Of a DNA stretch of 64,000 bases, positions 1-14,261 are shown in pieces; positions within the stretch are counted from its first letter, which is position 1; each line of letters opens with the position of its first letter. The DNA is taken from positions 1-64,000 of the forward strand of contig JACCGJ010020011.1 of assembly GCA_013407085.1 (NCBI GenBank), written 5' to 3'. The DNA comes from Atriophallophorus winterbourni (taxonomy: Eukaryota; Platyhelminthes; Trematoda; Plagiorchiida; Microphallidae). The translations under genes were made by a program, and so were the position numbers. Below the pieces are notes generated by a model. That model saw only the letters and a list, made by a program, of their open reading frames with translations, was not told the DNA's origin and did no database searches.

Positions 1-304
1 ACTCTGTTTGTGAGTTTGAAAGTAGCAGTTTACTCAGTAGCACATACGTTGAAGTCTAACAAAATGTTAATGGATCCACATTTTCCATGATTATATGTAA
101 AAAACCTCTGAATCTTTGTCAACTTATTGGTTTCAAACCGCAAGGAACCTTAAGTTTCACATCGCGTTCCCAAACAATATCAGAACAAATTCCAGTTTTA
201 TACATTTTTTACCTTGTCTATTATTTTGAATTCAAAACCACAATAAATCACAAAAATATATAAAATAACTAGTAGAGAACAACCAACCAATCAACATGAC
301 TTTT

Positions 305-1272
305 TTCAACAACTAATGGGTTTAGGAATATGTGATCCACTTCTCTCATGGTTGTGCGACTATCTCTCAGATCGCGACGCCCAAGTTTAATTTAACAGAG
401 CGCTATCCCAGACGTTCAAAACCACCAGTTGAGTCCCACACTGGTCTGTGCTAGGCCCGCTCCTCTTTCTGTTGTAAATGATTTACCCTCCCCTCTCTTA
501 TCTTCTAAAATCGTCCTGTTCGCGGATGATATGAAAATTAGGACGCCAATAAGTTCTGCAGAGGATTGTGAGAAACTGCAAATGGATTTGGACAGCGTGT
601 CGAATTGTGCGGCCATGAATGACATGTCATTCAACAAATAGAAATGTGAAATGCTCCATCTTGACAATAATGTTCCTTGGACATATCGAGTGTGAACTGA
701 AAACCTAGCATGGAGCTCGTTAGAAAAAGATCTTGGAGTGTAAGTTAGCGGGAACCTGAAGAGCATAGCGCACTGTCAGAACATATATCTACGGGAAAAC
801 AGATTGTTAGGTATCTTTCGAAGTATATTTGAAAGATTGCGAAAAATTGCGACGTCTGGGTCTATGCGACTTTACCCAAAGGAGGGTACGACGCAATATT
901 ATTCTGACTTACAGAATAGTGTCTACCGAATGACATCCACTAAAACACTTGCTTGATGTGTGTAATGGGAAAGTGACACGCGGACCTACCTTATCCCTTT
1001 ACGTCCCCAAGTTCACGTATTGATTGTCGGCGCCATCTTTTCGCCGTACGGGCTATATTTCTTTGGAATTCCCTACCGCAACATATGGCGGACTCTCCTT
1101 ACCTGGGCGTTTAAGGCGAAATTGGACTTACGTATGCAAAACAATAATATTCGTGAGTCTTACATTTGATATTATCTATTGCTTTTATACTATTGTATTT
1201 TCATGTTTTTATTAATACAGCAATCCTATGGTGTGGTAAAGTATTAAGAATTTTAACCATAGATCATTGAAT
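305..1272 (+). pseudogene. CR1-A RT fragment, 3' part only (plus-strand copy)
   Basis: The sense frame begins with residues like LMGLGICDPFLSWL and continues through the catalytic LFADDMK motif at about 525-545, then thumb-like sequence (MRLYPKEG, KVTRGPTLSLY) to about 1215. Internal stops and shifts interrupt it. It lacks the endonuclease and the first RT motifs. The 3' end, near 1272, is an AT-rich tail. The same fragment recurs on the minus strand in every unit, so it amplified with the array and not by separate retrotransposition. Confidence 0.8.
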
Positions 1273-3997
1273 CCTCAAATCATACCCGATGTGTGCAAAC
1301 AGCACGAAGCTGGTGTTGATCTGTAGGTGATATTTTTCAGTCACAAATATGGAATGGCTTGGCCTAAGCCAAACGATATTTGGATAAAAGAGTCATTATG
1401 TGTTATTGCACCAACATATTGTACGTTAAATTAGTACAAATTTACAGTGGTCAGAAATAAGTGTATGTCAGATGCCACAATTGGTTTAGAAGTGGAATAA
1501 AACTCCTGTAATTTTAGAGCATCTCATCAATAGTTGGGAATCTTTTACATTTATTCTACAAAACTGGCAAACGTTGTTGATTGAATCACAAAAAATCCAT
1601 TTTAACGTTTTATTTAAATGTGAAAGCTTTTACGATCTATATTAACAACATCTGATTAAAAATAAAATCTTTTATTGATATCTTATATTAGTCAAGGTGC
1701 AGCTATATGTTTTTCGTCTGTGACTCTTCATTCGAAATCGATTTTAAAATCTGAAAGTTCACCGTTTCTGTTTCGTGTTTTGCAAAGCGAATGCAGTGCA
1801 TATATTGTCTACGTGGCGGTGCGACATAGAGTGATAATATCATAATAAGATTAATAATTCACTTTTGTTTAACGGAGAACATTTTTAACACTAAGATCAA
1901 ACTCATATTGGAACCATCGTATGCAATAGAGGCGGTTATTTATGTATCTACGCTGTTAATAGTGATCAATTCGCTCAAAATCTTTCAAAATAGACAAACC
2001 GTGAGAGCGCATTTGAGCTTAATCGTCAAGCGCGTACAGACGTTTAACACATTCAAACACGTTTTTGGTAACTTTTAGCTTCTGAACACAGAAGCTTCGT
2101 CAGAAAACGTTTGTCAGAACGGACAAGGTTCACAGTGTTGTGTTGCTCACACCACCGAAATTACACTTCAGTACCGGTTTATGGCTGTTTGCCGTCATCA
2201 GGTGGCAACAGTAATATTATTTTCAGTGAGCCTCGTAATAGTGGATAAATGGTAAACAAGGTTATACGTAAATGAATACCTTGTATTCGGTTCGTACAAT
2301 GGACCACAATTTTTGAAACAGTGATTCACATAGTGATTCGTGGTCAAGCACTCTATGAGCTTATGGATGACCAAAGTGATTTTTTGCTCACAACCACCGA
2401 AATTATACTTCACTACTTGTTTCTGGCTGTTTGCCGTCATCATGTGGAGAAAGTAAGATTATTTTCATGTCAGATATACACACGAACCGTTTGGTTAGGC
2501 CATCACAATGATGTTACGATGACCATTATTCATTTTTGACAAAGAAATCCAATCTCATGCTACGTACTGGCCTACAGTTCACTTGGTATTCATAAATGAT
2601 ATAAACAATTCATCATAATCTAGCTATGCATTCCAGTTTGAAATATAATTCAAGAAAGAAAATTGTTGCGGGAAATAAATTAGAAAATTATATACCGATA
2701 TATATATGCATCATTATATTTTTAAATATAACGCGTAAAACGAAAATGAACGTATATGAAAGAAATAGAAGAAAGTATCCCCATACTTAGGTGTACTCAA
2801 GTTTAGAAAAATAGAATGGGATGAAAATAATCTTACTGTCTCCATACGATGACGGCAAACAGAGAGAAACAAGTAGTGAAGTGTATTTTCGTGGTTGTGA
2901 GCATTGAGTGCTTGACCACGAATCACTATGTGAATCACTGTTTCAAACATTGTGGTCCATTGTACGATCCGAATACAAGGGTTTCATTTAAGTATAACCT
3001 TGTTTACCATTTATCCACTATTACGAGGCTCACTGAAAATAATATTACTGTTGCCACCTGATGACGGCAAACAGCCATAAACCGGTACTGAAGTGTAATT
3101 TCGGTGGTGTGAGCAACACACCACTGTGAACCTTGTCCGTTCTGACAAACGTTTTCTGACGAAGCTTCTGTGTTCAGAAGCTAAACGTTACCAAAAACGT
3201 GTTTGAATGTGTTAAACGTCTGTACGCGCTTGACGATTAAGCTCAAATGCGCTCTCACGGTTTGTCTATTTTGAAAGATTTTGAGCGAATTGATCACTAT
3301 TAACAGCGTAGATACATACATAAATATCCGCCTCTATTGCATAAGATGGTTCCAATATGAGTTTGATCTTAATGTTAAAAATGTTCTTCGTTAAACAGAA
3401 GTGAATTATTAATCTTATTATGATTTTATCACTCTATGTCGCACCGCCACGTAGACAATATATGCACTGCATTCGCTTTGCAAAACACGAAGCAGAAACG
3501 GTGAACTTTCAGATTTTAAAATCGATTTCGAGTGAAGAGTCACAGACGAAAAACATATAGTTGCACCTTGACTAGTATAAGATATCAATAAAAGATTTTA
3601 TTTTTAATCAGATGTTGTTAATATAGATCGTAAAAGCTTTTACATTTAAATAAAACGTTAAAATGGATTTTTTGTGATTCCATCAACAACGTTTGCCAGT
3701 TTTGTAGAATAAATGTAAAAAATTCCCAACTATTGATGAGATGCTCTAAAATTACAGGAGTTTTATTCCACTTCTAAACCAATTGTGGCATCTGACATAC
3801 ACTTATTTCTGACCACTGTAAAGTTGTACTAATTTAACGGACAATATGATGGTGCAATAACACATAATGACTCTTTTATTCAAATATCGTTTGGCTTAGG
3901 CCAAGCCATCCCATATTTGTGACTGAAAAATATCACCCACAGATCAACACCAGCTTCGTGCTGTTTGCACACATTGGGTATGATTTAAGGATTCAAA

Positions 3998-4966
3998 GAT
4001 TTATGGTTAAAATTCTTAATACTTTACAACACCACAGGATTACTGTATTATTAAAAACATGAAAATACAATAGTATAAAAGCAATAGATAATATCAAATG
4101 TAAGACTCACGAATATTATTGTTTTGCATACGTAAGTCCAATTTCGCCTTAAACGCCCTGGTAAGGAGAGTCCACCATATGTTGCGGTAGGGAATTCCAA
4201 AGAAATATAGCCCGTACGGCGAAAAGATGGCGCCGAAAATCAATACGTGAACTTGGGGACGTAAAGGGATAAGGTAGGTCCGCGTGTCACTTTCCCATCA
4301 CACACATCAAGCAAGTGTTTTAATAGATGTCCTTCGGTAGACACTATTCTGTAAGTCAGAATAATATTGCGTCGTACCCTCCTTTGGGTAAAGTCGCATA
4401 GACCCAGACGTCGCAATTTTTCGCAATCTTCCAAATATACTTCGAAAGATACCTAACAATCTGTTTTCCCGTAGATATATGTTCTGACAGTGCGCTATGC
4501 TCTTCAGGTTCCCGCTAACTTACACTCCAAGATCTTTTTCTAACGAGCTCCATGCTAGGTTTTCAGTTCACACTCGATATGTCCAAGGAACATTATTGTC
4601 AAGATGGAGCATTTTACATTTCTATTTGTTGAATGACATGTCATTCATGGCCGCACAATTCGACACGCTCTCCAAATCCATTTGCAGTTTCTCACACTCC
4701 TCTGCAGAACTTATTGGCGTTCAAATTTTCATATCATCCGAGAACAGGACCTTTTTAGAAGATAAAAGAGGGGGATAAATCATTTACAACAGAAAGAGGA
4801 GCGGGCCTAGCACAGACCAGTGTGGGACTCAACTGGTGGTTTTGAACGTTTGGGTTAGCGCTCTGTTAAATTAAACTTGGGCGTCGCGATCTGACAGATA
4901 GTCGCACAACCATGAGAGAAGTGGATCACATATTCCTAAACACATTAGTTTTTGAAGAAGTACATG
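3998..4966 (-). pseudogene. CR1-A RT fragment (array copy, minus strand)
   Basis: This is the inverted partner of the copy at 305-1272, with the same truncation points. It reads the thumb-region frame at 4240-4434. The RT catalytic region is degraded by indels, including an altered FADD-containing stretch near 4725-4745. It does not carry the 235-bp insertion found in three other copies. No functional product is expected. Confidence 0.75.
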
Positions 4967-7900
4967 TTGATTGGTAGGTAGTTCTCTACTAGTTATTTTA
5001 TATATTGTTGTGTTTTATTGTGGTTTTGAATTCAAAATAATAGACAAGGTAAAAAAATGTATAAAACTGGAATTTGTTCTGATATTGTTTGGGAACGCGA
5101 TGTGAAACATAAGGTTCCTTGCGGTTTAAAACCAATAAGTTGACAAAGATTCAGAGGATTTAACATATAATCATGGAAAATGTGGATCCATTAACATTTT
5201 GTTAAACTTCAACGTATGTGCTACTGAGTAAACTGCTACTTTCAAACTCACAAACAGAGTTCTTTGATTTAGATTTAAGATGCCAGTTCATCCCATTCTA
5301 TTTTTCTAAGCGTGAGTACACCTAAGTATGGGGATACTTTCTTCTATTTCTTTCATATACGTTCATTTTCGTTATATTTAAAAATATAATGATCCATGTA
5401 TATCGGTATATAATTTTCTAATTTATTTCCCGCAACAATTTTCTTTCTTGAATTATATTTCTAACTGGAATGCATAGCTAGATTATGATGAATTGGATAT
5501 ATTATTTATGAATACCAAGTGAACTGTAGGCCAGTACGTAGCACGAGATTGGATTTCTTTGTCAAAAAAATCTTTGAATCCCTAAATCATACCCGATGTG
5601 TGCAAACAGCACGAAGCTGGTGTTGATCTGTGTGTGATATTTTTCAGTCACAAATATGGGAGGGCTTGGCCTCAGCCAAACGATATTTGAATAAAAGAGT
5701 CATTATGTGTTATTGCACCATCATATTGTACGTTAAATTAGTACAACTTTACAGTGGTCAGAAATAAGTGTATGTCAGATGCCACAATTGGTTTATAATT
5801 GGAATAAAACTCCTGTAATTTTAGAGCATCTCATCAATAGTTGGGAATCTTTTACATTTATTCTACAAAACTGGCAAACGTTGTTGATGGAATCACAAAA
5901 AATCCATTTTAACGTTTTATTTAAATGTAAAAGCTTTTACGATCTATATTAACAACATCTGATTAAAAATAAAATCTTTTATTGATATCTTATATTAGTC
6001 AAGGTGCAGCTATGTTTTTCGTCCGTGACTCTTCACTCGAAATCGATTTTAAAATCTGAAAGTTCACCGTTTCTGTTTCGTGTTTTGCAAAGCGAATGCA
6101 GTGCATATATTGTCTACGTGGCGGTGCGACATGGAGTGATAATATCATAATAAGATTAATAATTCACTTTTGTTTAACGGAGAACATTTTTAACACTAAG
6201 ATCAAACTCATATTGGAACCATCTTATGCAATAGAGGCGGATGTTTATGTATGTATCTACGCTGTTAATAGTGATCAATTCGCTCAAAATCTTTCAAAAT
6301 AGACAAACCGTGAGAGCGCATTTGAGCTTAATCGTCAAGCGCGTACAGACGTTTAACACATTCAAACACGTATTTGGTAACTTTTAGCTTCTGAACACAG
6401 AAGCTTCGTCAGAAAACGTTTGTCAGAACGGACAAGGTTCACAGCGTTGTGTTGCTCACACCACCGAAATTACACTTCAGTACCGGTTTATGGCTGTTTG
6501 CCGTCATCAGGTGGCAACAGTAATATTATTTTCAGTGAGCCTCGTAATAGTGGATAAATGGTAAACAAGGTTATACGTAAATGAATACCTTGTATTCGGT
6601 TCGTACAATGGACCACAATTTTTGAAACAGTGATTCACATAGTGATTCGTGGTCAAGCACTCTATGAGCTTATGGATGACCAAAGTGATTTTTTGCTCAC
6701 AACCACCGAAATTATACTTCACTACTTGTTTCTGGCTGTTTGCCGTCATCATGTGGAGAAAGTAAGATTATTTTCATGTCAGATATACACACGAACCGTT
6801 TGGTTAGGCCATCACAATGATGTTACGATGACCATTATTCATTTTTGACAAAGAAATCCAATCTCATGCTACGTACTGGCCTACAGTTCACTTGGTATTC
6901 ATAAATGATATAAACAATTCATCATAATCTAGCTATGCATTCCAGTTTGAAATATAATTCAAGAAAGAAAATTGTTGCGGGAAATAAATTAGAAAATTAT
7001 ATACCGATATATATATGCATCATTATATTTTTAAATATAACGCGTAAAACGAAAATGAACGTATATGAAAGAAATAGAAGAAAGTATCCCCATACTTAGG
7101 TGTACTCAAGTTTAGAAAAATAGAATGGGATGAAAATAATCTTACTGTCTCCATACGATGACGGCAAACAGAGAGAAACAAGTAGTGAAGTGTATTTTCG
7201 TGGTTGTGAGCATTGAGTGCTTGACCACGAATCACTATGTGAATCACTGTTTCAAACATTGTGGTCCATTGTACGATCCGAATACAAGGGTTTCATTTAA
7301 GTATAACCTTGTTTACCATTTATCCACTATTACGAGGCTCACTGAAAATAATATTACTGTTGCCACCTGATGACGGCAAACAGCCATAAACCGGTACTGA
7401 AGTGTAATTTCGGTGGTGTGAGCAACACAACACTGTGAACCTTGTCCGTTCTGAGAAACGTTTTCTGACGAAGCTTCTGTGTTCAGAAGCTAAAAGTTAC
7501 CAAAAACGTGTTTGAATGTGTTAAACGTCTGTACGCGCTTGACGATTAAGCTCAAATGCGCTCTCACGGTTTGTCTATTTTGAAAGATTTTGAGCGAATT
7601 GATCACTATTAACAGCGTAGATACATACATAAATATCCGCCTCTATTGCATAAGATGGCTCCAATATGAGTTTGATCTTAATGTTAAAAATGTTCTCGTT
7701 AAACAGAAGTAAATTATTAATCTTATTATGATATTATCACTCTATGTCGCACCGCCACGTAGACAATATATGCACTGCATTCGCTTTGCAAAACACGAAA
7801 CAGAAACGGTGAACTTTCAGATTTTAAAATCGATTTCGAGTGAAGAGTCACAGACGAAAAACATATAGTTGCACCTTGACTAGTATAATATATCAATAAA

Positions 7901-8360
7901 AGATTTTATTTTCAATCAGATGTTGTTAATATAGATCGTAAAAGCTTTTACATTTAAATAAAACGTTAAAATGGATTTTTTGTGATTCCATCAACAACGT
8001 TTGCCAGTTTTGTAGAATAAATGTAAAAAATTCCCAACTATTGATGAGATGCTCTAAAATTACAGGAGTTTTATTCCACTTCTAAACCAATTGTGGCATC
8101 TGACATACACTTATTTCTGACCACTGTAAAGGTGTACTAATTTAACGGACAATATGATGGTGCAATAACACATAATGACTCTTTTATTCAAATATCGTTT
8201 GGCTTAGGCCAAGCCATCCCATATTTGTGACTGAAAAATATCACCCACAGATCAACACCAGCTTCATGCTGTTTGCACACATCGGGTATGATTTAAGGAT
8301 TCAAAGCTTTTTGGTAAAATTCTTAATACTTTAAAATACCACAGGATTACTGTATTATTA

Positions 8361-10003
8361 CTTGACTTACTTGACTTATTCCTGTGAACTCCTGTTGGAG
8401 CATAGGGCTGCAACAACGCCACGCCAGCGAACTCTGTCCTGGGCTGCTATCCTCAGCTGAGTCCATGTCATTCCGGCATCCTTCGCTTCACTCACGACTG
8501 ATCTTCTCCACGACTGCTTGGGTCGTCCCACTTTCATTTTACCTTGTGGATTCCAGTCTAGTGCTTGCCTAGTGACGTTATCAGCTGGTTTGCGGAGTGT
8601 GTGACCTATCCACCCCCATTTTCTTTTCTTGATGTCCTGATTAACGGGGTTCTGGTTGGTTCTACGCCATAGGTCTGTGTTTGAGATCTTCTCAGGCCAC
8701 CTGATGTTAAGAATGTGGCGCAAGCACTTGTTGACAAATGTTTGTATCTTGTTGGTGATGTTGTGGGTAACCCGCCATGTTTTGGACCCGTAGAGGAGGA
8801 CTGCTTTTACGTTGGTGTTAAAGATGCGGACTTTGCTGCGCTGGGACAAGGCCTTAGATTTCCAGATGGGGCGCAGGGTGTTGAACGCTACCCTTGCCTT
8901 GCTGATTCGGCTCTTGACGTCGTCTTCTGTGCCACCATCAATGTTGACCACGCTTCCAAGGTAAACAAAGCGGTAAGTCTCCACCACGTCTTTCCCCTGT
9001 AGATGCAGTGGCTGCTGTAGTTGGTTGTTCAATCGCATCACCTCGGTTTTCTTTATGTTGATTTTCAGGCCCGTCTTCTCTGCCTCTTCTGCTACGCGCG
9101 TTGGCTTAGACTGTGCATGCTGTTGCTTGTGAGACAGGAGGCCGATGTCATCCGCAAAATCAAGGTCTTCGAGATGTTTGGTGGGGGTCCACTGGATGCC
9201 GGTGTTGCTGCCCTCTGTGGTTCTTCTCATAATCCAGTCTATGACGATCAAGAAAATTATCGGCGAGAGCATGAAACCTTGCCTCACTCCAGTCTTCAAT
9301 GGGAAGGGGTCTGTCAGCTTTCCGTTGTGGATGATCTGGCATGATGAGTCCTCATAGAGCTGTTGGATGATGTTAATCAGCTTTTGCGGGATTCCGTAGT
9401 GTTGCATTAGCTTCCATATTGTCTTCCTGTCGACGCTGTCAAACGCTTTTTCGAAGTCGACGAAGATCGCGTACAAAGGAGACTGCCATTCGATGGATTG
9501 CTCGATGATAATACGCAGAGTGGCGATATGATCTATGCATGACCTTTCTTGTCTAAACCCCGCCTGTTATGTTCTAAGTTTCTTGTCTAACGCCTCTTTC
9601 AATCTCTCCAAGATGATTCTGGTCAGTACTTTGCTGGGGATGGACAGCAACATGATTCCTCGCCAGTTGCCGCATTGGGAAAGGTCGCCTTTCTTGGGGA
9701 GCTTTACCAAATGTCCGAGCTTCCAGTCAGCCGGAACTCTCTCCTGTTCCCATAACTTCACCAGGAAGGGGTGTAACATCTCCGCTGCCGCTGTCGCGTC
9801 TGCCTTTAGAGCTTCTGAGGGGATGCCGTCAGGGCCTATGGCCTTACCATTCTTCAGGGACTTGATGGCATTGATGATTTCTGCAATTGTTGGGGGGTTG
9901 ATGTTAATGCATAGGGATTCTTTTGCTGGTGATATATCAGGAGATGTTTGCGGAGGTGGTCTGTTTAGAATTTCTTCAAAATGTTCCACCCATCTTTTCC
10001 TTC
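8361..10003 (-). mobile_element. RTE-clade non-LTR retrotransposon, 5'-truncated
   Basis: A 1643-bp insertion interrupts CR1-A and is flanked by TTATTA direct repeats (8355-8360 and 10004-10009), which uninterrupted copies carry once. On the minus strand the element starts mid-ORF (RKRWVEHFEEILN) and ends with a short repeat tail in AAGTC/AAGTA steps, the tail style of RTE elements. The length, target duplication and tail agree with 5'-truncated target-primed insertion. It sits in unit 2 only, so it postdates array formation. Confidence 0.9.
8376..10003 (-). pseudogene. RTE reverse transcriptase, C-terminal two thirds, one nonsense codon
   Basis: The frame reads from LNRPPPQTSPD through ADWKLGHLVKLPKKGDLS, AIFVDFEKAFDSVDR (motif A), TGVRQGFMLSP (motif B region), DLDFADDIGLL (catalytic motif C) and YRFVYLGSVV to the GWIGHTLRKP region and a natural stop at 8376. 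A single in-frame TAA at 9567-9569 separates the fingers from the palm. The frame is otherwise continuous, so the copy is fairly young. The endonuclease domain and N-terminus are missing. The family resembles schistosome RTE elements such as SR2; that comparison is from general knowledge, not an alignment. Confidence 0.9.
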
Positions 10004-10918
10004 TTATTAAAAACATGAAAAATACAATAGTATAAAACCAATAGATAATATCAAATGTAAGACTCACGAATATTATTGTTTTGCATATGTAAGTCCAATT
10101 TCGCCTCAAACGCCCAGGTAAGGAGAGTCCACCATATGTTGCGGTAGTGAATTCCGAAGAAATATAGCCCGTACGGCGAAAAGATGGCGCCGACAATCAA
10201 TACGTGAACTTGGGGACGTAAAGGGATAAGGTAGGTCCGCGTGTCACTTTCCCATCACACACATCAAGCAAGTGTTTTAGTGGATGTCCTTCGGTAGACA
10301 CTATTCTGTAAGTCAGAATAATATTGCGTCGTACCCTCCTTTGGGTAAAGTCGCATAGACCCAGACGTCGCAATTTTTCGCAATCTTTCAAATATACTTC
10401 GAAAGATACCTAACAATCTGTTTTCCCGTAGATATATGTTCTGACAGTGCGCTATGCTCTTCAGGTTCCCGCTAACTTACACTCCAAGATCTTTTTCTAA
10501 CGAGCTCCATGCTAGGTTTTCAGTTCACACTCGATATGTCCAAGGAACATTATTGTCAAGATGGAGCATTTTACATTTCTATTTGTTGAATGACATGTCA
10601 TTCATGGCCGCACAATTCGACACGCTGTCCAAATCCATTTGCAGTTTCTCACAATCCTCTGCAGAACTTATTGGCGTCCAAATTTTCATATCATCCGCGA
10701 ACAGGACGATTTTAGAAGATAAGAGAGGGGAGGGTAAATCATTTACAACAGAAAGAGGAGCGGGCCTAGCACAGACCAGTGTGGGACTCAACTGGTGGTT
10801 TTGAACGTCTGGGATAGCGCTCTGTTAAATTAAACTTGGGCGTCGCGATCTGAGAGATAGTCGCACAACCATGAGAGAAGTGGATCACATATTCCTAAAC
10901 CCATTAGTTGTTGAAAAA
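10004..10918 (-). pseudogene. CR1-A RT fragment (array copy, upstream of the RTE insertion)
   Basis: This continues the CR1-A fragment whose 3' tail lies at 8304-8354, split by the RTE insertion. It contains the thumb frame (10197-10391) and the LFADDMKIW catalytic stretch (10579-10791 frame). It ends at the same truncation point as the other array copies. Its junction variants match the inverted fragment at the window start more closely than those at 4-5 kb or 21-23 kb. Confidence 0.75.
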
Positions 10919-13900
10919 AGTCATGTTGATTGGTTGGTTGTTCTCTACTAGTTATTTTATATATTTTTGTCATTTATTGTGGTTTTGAATTCAAAATAAT
11001 AGACAAGGTAAAAAATGTATAAAACTGGAATTTGTTCTGATATTGTTTGGGAACGCGATGTGAAACTTAAGGTTCCTTGCGGTTTGAAACCAATAAGTTG
11101 ACAAAGATTCAGAGGTTTTTTACATATAATCATGGAAAATGTGGATCCATTAACATTTTGTTAGACTTCAACGTATGTGCTACTGAGTAAACTGCTACTT
11201 TCAAACTCACAAACAGAGTTGTTTGATTCAGATTTAAGATGCCAGTTCATCCCATTCTATTTTTCTGAACTTGAGTACACCTAAGTATGGGGATACTTTC
11301 TCCTATTTCTTCCATATACGTTCATTTTCGTTCGTTATATTTAAAAATATAATGATCCATGTATATCGGTATATAATTTTCTAATTTATTTCCCGCAACA
11401 ATTTTCTTTCTTGAATTATATTTCTAACTGGAATGCATAGCTAGATTATGATGAATTGGATATATTATTTATGAATACCAAGTGAACTGTAGGCCAGTAC
11501 GTAGCACGAGATTGGATTTCTTTGTCAAAAAAATCTTTGAATCCCTAAATCATACCCGATGTGTGCAAACAGCACGAAGCTGGTGTTGATCTGTGTGTGA
11601 TATTTTTCAGTCACAAATATGGGAGGGCTTGGCCTCAGCCAAACGATATTTGAATAAAAGAGTCATTATGTGTTATTGCACCATCATATTGTACGTTAAA
11701 TTAGTACAACTTTACAGTGGTCAGAAATAAGTGTATGTCAGATGCCACAATTGGTTTATAATTGGAATAAAACTCCTGTAATTTTAGAGCATCTCATCAA
11801 TAGTTGGGAATCTTTTACATTTATTCTACAAAACTGGCAAACGTTGTTGATGGAATCACAAAAAATCCATTTTAACGTTTTATTTAAATGTAAAAGCTTT
11901 TACGATCTATATTAACAACATCTGATTAAAAATAAAATCTTTTATTGATATCTTATATTAGTCAAGGTGCAGCTATATGTTTTTCGTCTGTGACTCTTCA
12001 TTCAAATCGATTTTAAAATCTGAAAGTTCACCGTTTCTGTTTCGTGTTTTGCAAAGCGAATGCAGTGCATATATTTTCTACGTGGCGGTGCGACATAGAG
12101 TGATAATATCATAATAAGATTAATAATTCACTTTTGTTTAACGGAGAACATTTTTAACACTAAGATCAAACTCATATTGGAACCATCTTATGCAATAGAG
12201 GCGGATATTTATGTATGTATCTACGCTGTTAATAGTGATCAATTCGCTCAAAATCTTTCAAACTAGACAAACCGTGAGAGCGCATTTGAACTTAATCGTC
12301 TAGCGCGTACAGACGTTTAACACATTCAAACACGTATTTGGTAACTTTTAGCTTCTGAACACAGAAGCTTCGTCAGAAAACGTTTGTCAGAACGGACAAG
12401 GTTCACAGTGTTGTGTTGCTCACACCACCGAAATTACACTTCAGTACCGGTTTATGGCTGTTTACCGTTATCAGGTGGCAACAGTAATATTATTTTCAGT
12501 GAGCCTCGTAATAGTGGATAAATGGTAAACAAGGTTATACTTAAATGAATCCCTTGTATTCGGTTCGTACAATGAACCACAATTTTTGAAACAGTGATTC
12601 ACATAGTGATTCGTGGTCAAGCACTCTATGAGCTTATGGATGACCAAAGTGATTTTTTGCTCACAACCACCGAAATTATACTTCACTACTTGTTTCTGGC
12701 TGTTTGCCGTCATCATGTGGAGAAAGTAAGATTATTTTCATGTCAGATATACACACGAACCGTTTGGTTAGGCCATCACAATGATGTTACGATGACCATT
12801 ATTCATTTTTGACAAAGAAATCCAATCTCATGCTACGTACTGGCCTACAGTTCACTTGGTATTCATAAATGATATAACCAATTCATCATAATCTAGCTAT
12901 GCATTCCAGTTTGAAATATAATTCAAGAAAAAAAAATTGTTGCGGGAAATAAATTAGAAAATTATATACCGATATATATATGCATCATTATATTTTTAAA
13001 TATAACGCGTAAAACGAAAATGAACGTATATGAAAGAAATAGAAGAAAGTATCCCCATACTTAGGTGTACTCAAGTTTAGAAAAATAGAATGGGATGAAA
13101 ATAATCTTACTGTCTCCATACGATGACGGCAAACAGAGAGAAACAAGTAGTGAAGTGTATTTTCGTGGTTGTGAGCATTGAGTGCTTGACCACGAATCAC
13201 TATGTGAATCACTGTTTCAAACATTGTGGTCCATTGTACGATCCGAATACAAGGGTTTCATTTAAGTATAACCTTGTTTACCATTTATCCACTATTACGA
13301 GGCTCACTGAAAATAATATTACTGTTGCCACCTGATGACGGCAAACAGCCATAAACCGGTACTGAAGTGTAATTTCGGTGGTGTGAGCAACACACCACTG
13401 TGAACCTTGTCCGTTCTGACAAACGTTTTCTAACGAAGCTTCTGTGTTCAGAAGCTAAAAGTTACCAAAAACGTGTTTGAATGTGTTGAACGTCTGTACG
13501 CGCTTGACGATTAAGCTCAAATGCGCTCTCACGGTTTGTCTATTTTGAAAGATTTTGAGCGAATTGATCACTATTAACAGCGTAGATACATAAATAACCG
13601 CCTCTATTGCATACGATGGTTCCAATATGAGTTTGATCTTAGTGTTAAAAATGTTCTCCGTTAAACAAAAGTGAATTATTAATCTTATTATGATATTATC
13701 ACTCTATGTCGCACCGCCACGTAGACAATATATGCACTGCATTCGCTTTGCAAAACACGAAGCAGAAACGGTGAACTTTCAGATTTTAAAATCGATTTCG
13801 AGTGAAGAGTCACAGACGAAAAACATATAGTTGCACCTTGACTAGTATAAGATATCAATAAAAGATTTTATTTTTAATCAGATGTTGTTAATATAGATCG

Positions 13901-14261
13901 TAAAAGCTTTTACATTTAAATAAAACGTTAAAATGGATTTTTTGTGATTCCATCAACAACGTTTGCCAGTTTTGTAGAATAAATGTAAAAAATTCCCAAC
14001 TATTGATGAGATGCTCTAAAATTACAGGAGTTTTATTCCACTTCTAAACCAATTGTGGCATCTGACATACACTTATTTCTGACCACTGTAAATTTGTACT
14101 AATTTAACGTACAATATGTTGGTGCAATAACACATAATGACTCTTTTATTCAAATATCGTTTGGCTTAGGCCAAGCCATTCCATATTTGTGACTGAAAAA
14201 TATCACCTACAGATCAACACCAGCTTCGTGCTGTTTGCACACATCGGGTATGATTTAAGGA

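Larger units (their letters stand above)
1..5260. repeat. 5.26-kb near-perfect palindrome at the left end of the array
   Basis: The first bases of the window are the reverse complement of the bases ending near 5260, and matches continue inward to a spacer at about 2540-2820. Landmarks pair at a near-constant coordinate sum of about 5260: the GCCGTCATCAGGTGG segment near 2189 pairs with its complement near 3055, and the CR1-A fragment at 305-1272 pairs with that at 3998-4966. Each arm is about 2.5 kb and may extend left of the window. Small indels and substitutions separate the arms, so this is not a trivial duplication of one read. The many 60-80 codon open frames within the arms recur in every unit and look like chance frames in repeat DNA. 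Confidence 0.85.
5261..11530. repeat. Array unit 2 (about 4.3 kb plus a 1.64-kb RTE insertion)
   Basis: Layout: spacer (5270-5570), forward arm (5577-6850), centre, reverse arm (about 7030-8300), CR1-A fragment on the minus strand (8304-10918), then a segment ending near 11215. The next unit's arm starts at 11536. Subtracting the 1643-bp RTE insertion and its target duplication leaves about 4.31 kb, the same as the 1266-to-5577 spacing. The forward and reverse arms are reverse complements, so single strands of each unit could fold back. Confidence 0.8.

Noticed and set aside
2198..3061. Repeated open frames of 70-81 codons in the array arms (also near 6507-7370, 12471-13335, 24053-24917)
   Set aside because: They occur on both strands of the same inverted sequence, have no family signature, and recur only because the repeat recurs. 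Probably not genes.
9021..9344. Plus-strand open frames opposite the RTE RT (also 8384-9357)
   Set aside because: Antisense shadows of the RT coding strand, with no independent signature.
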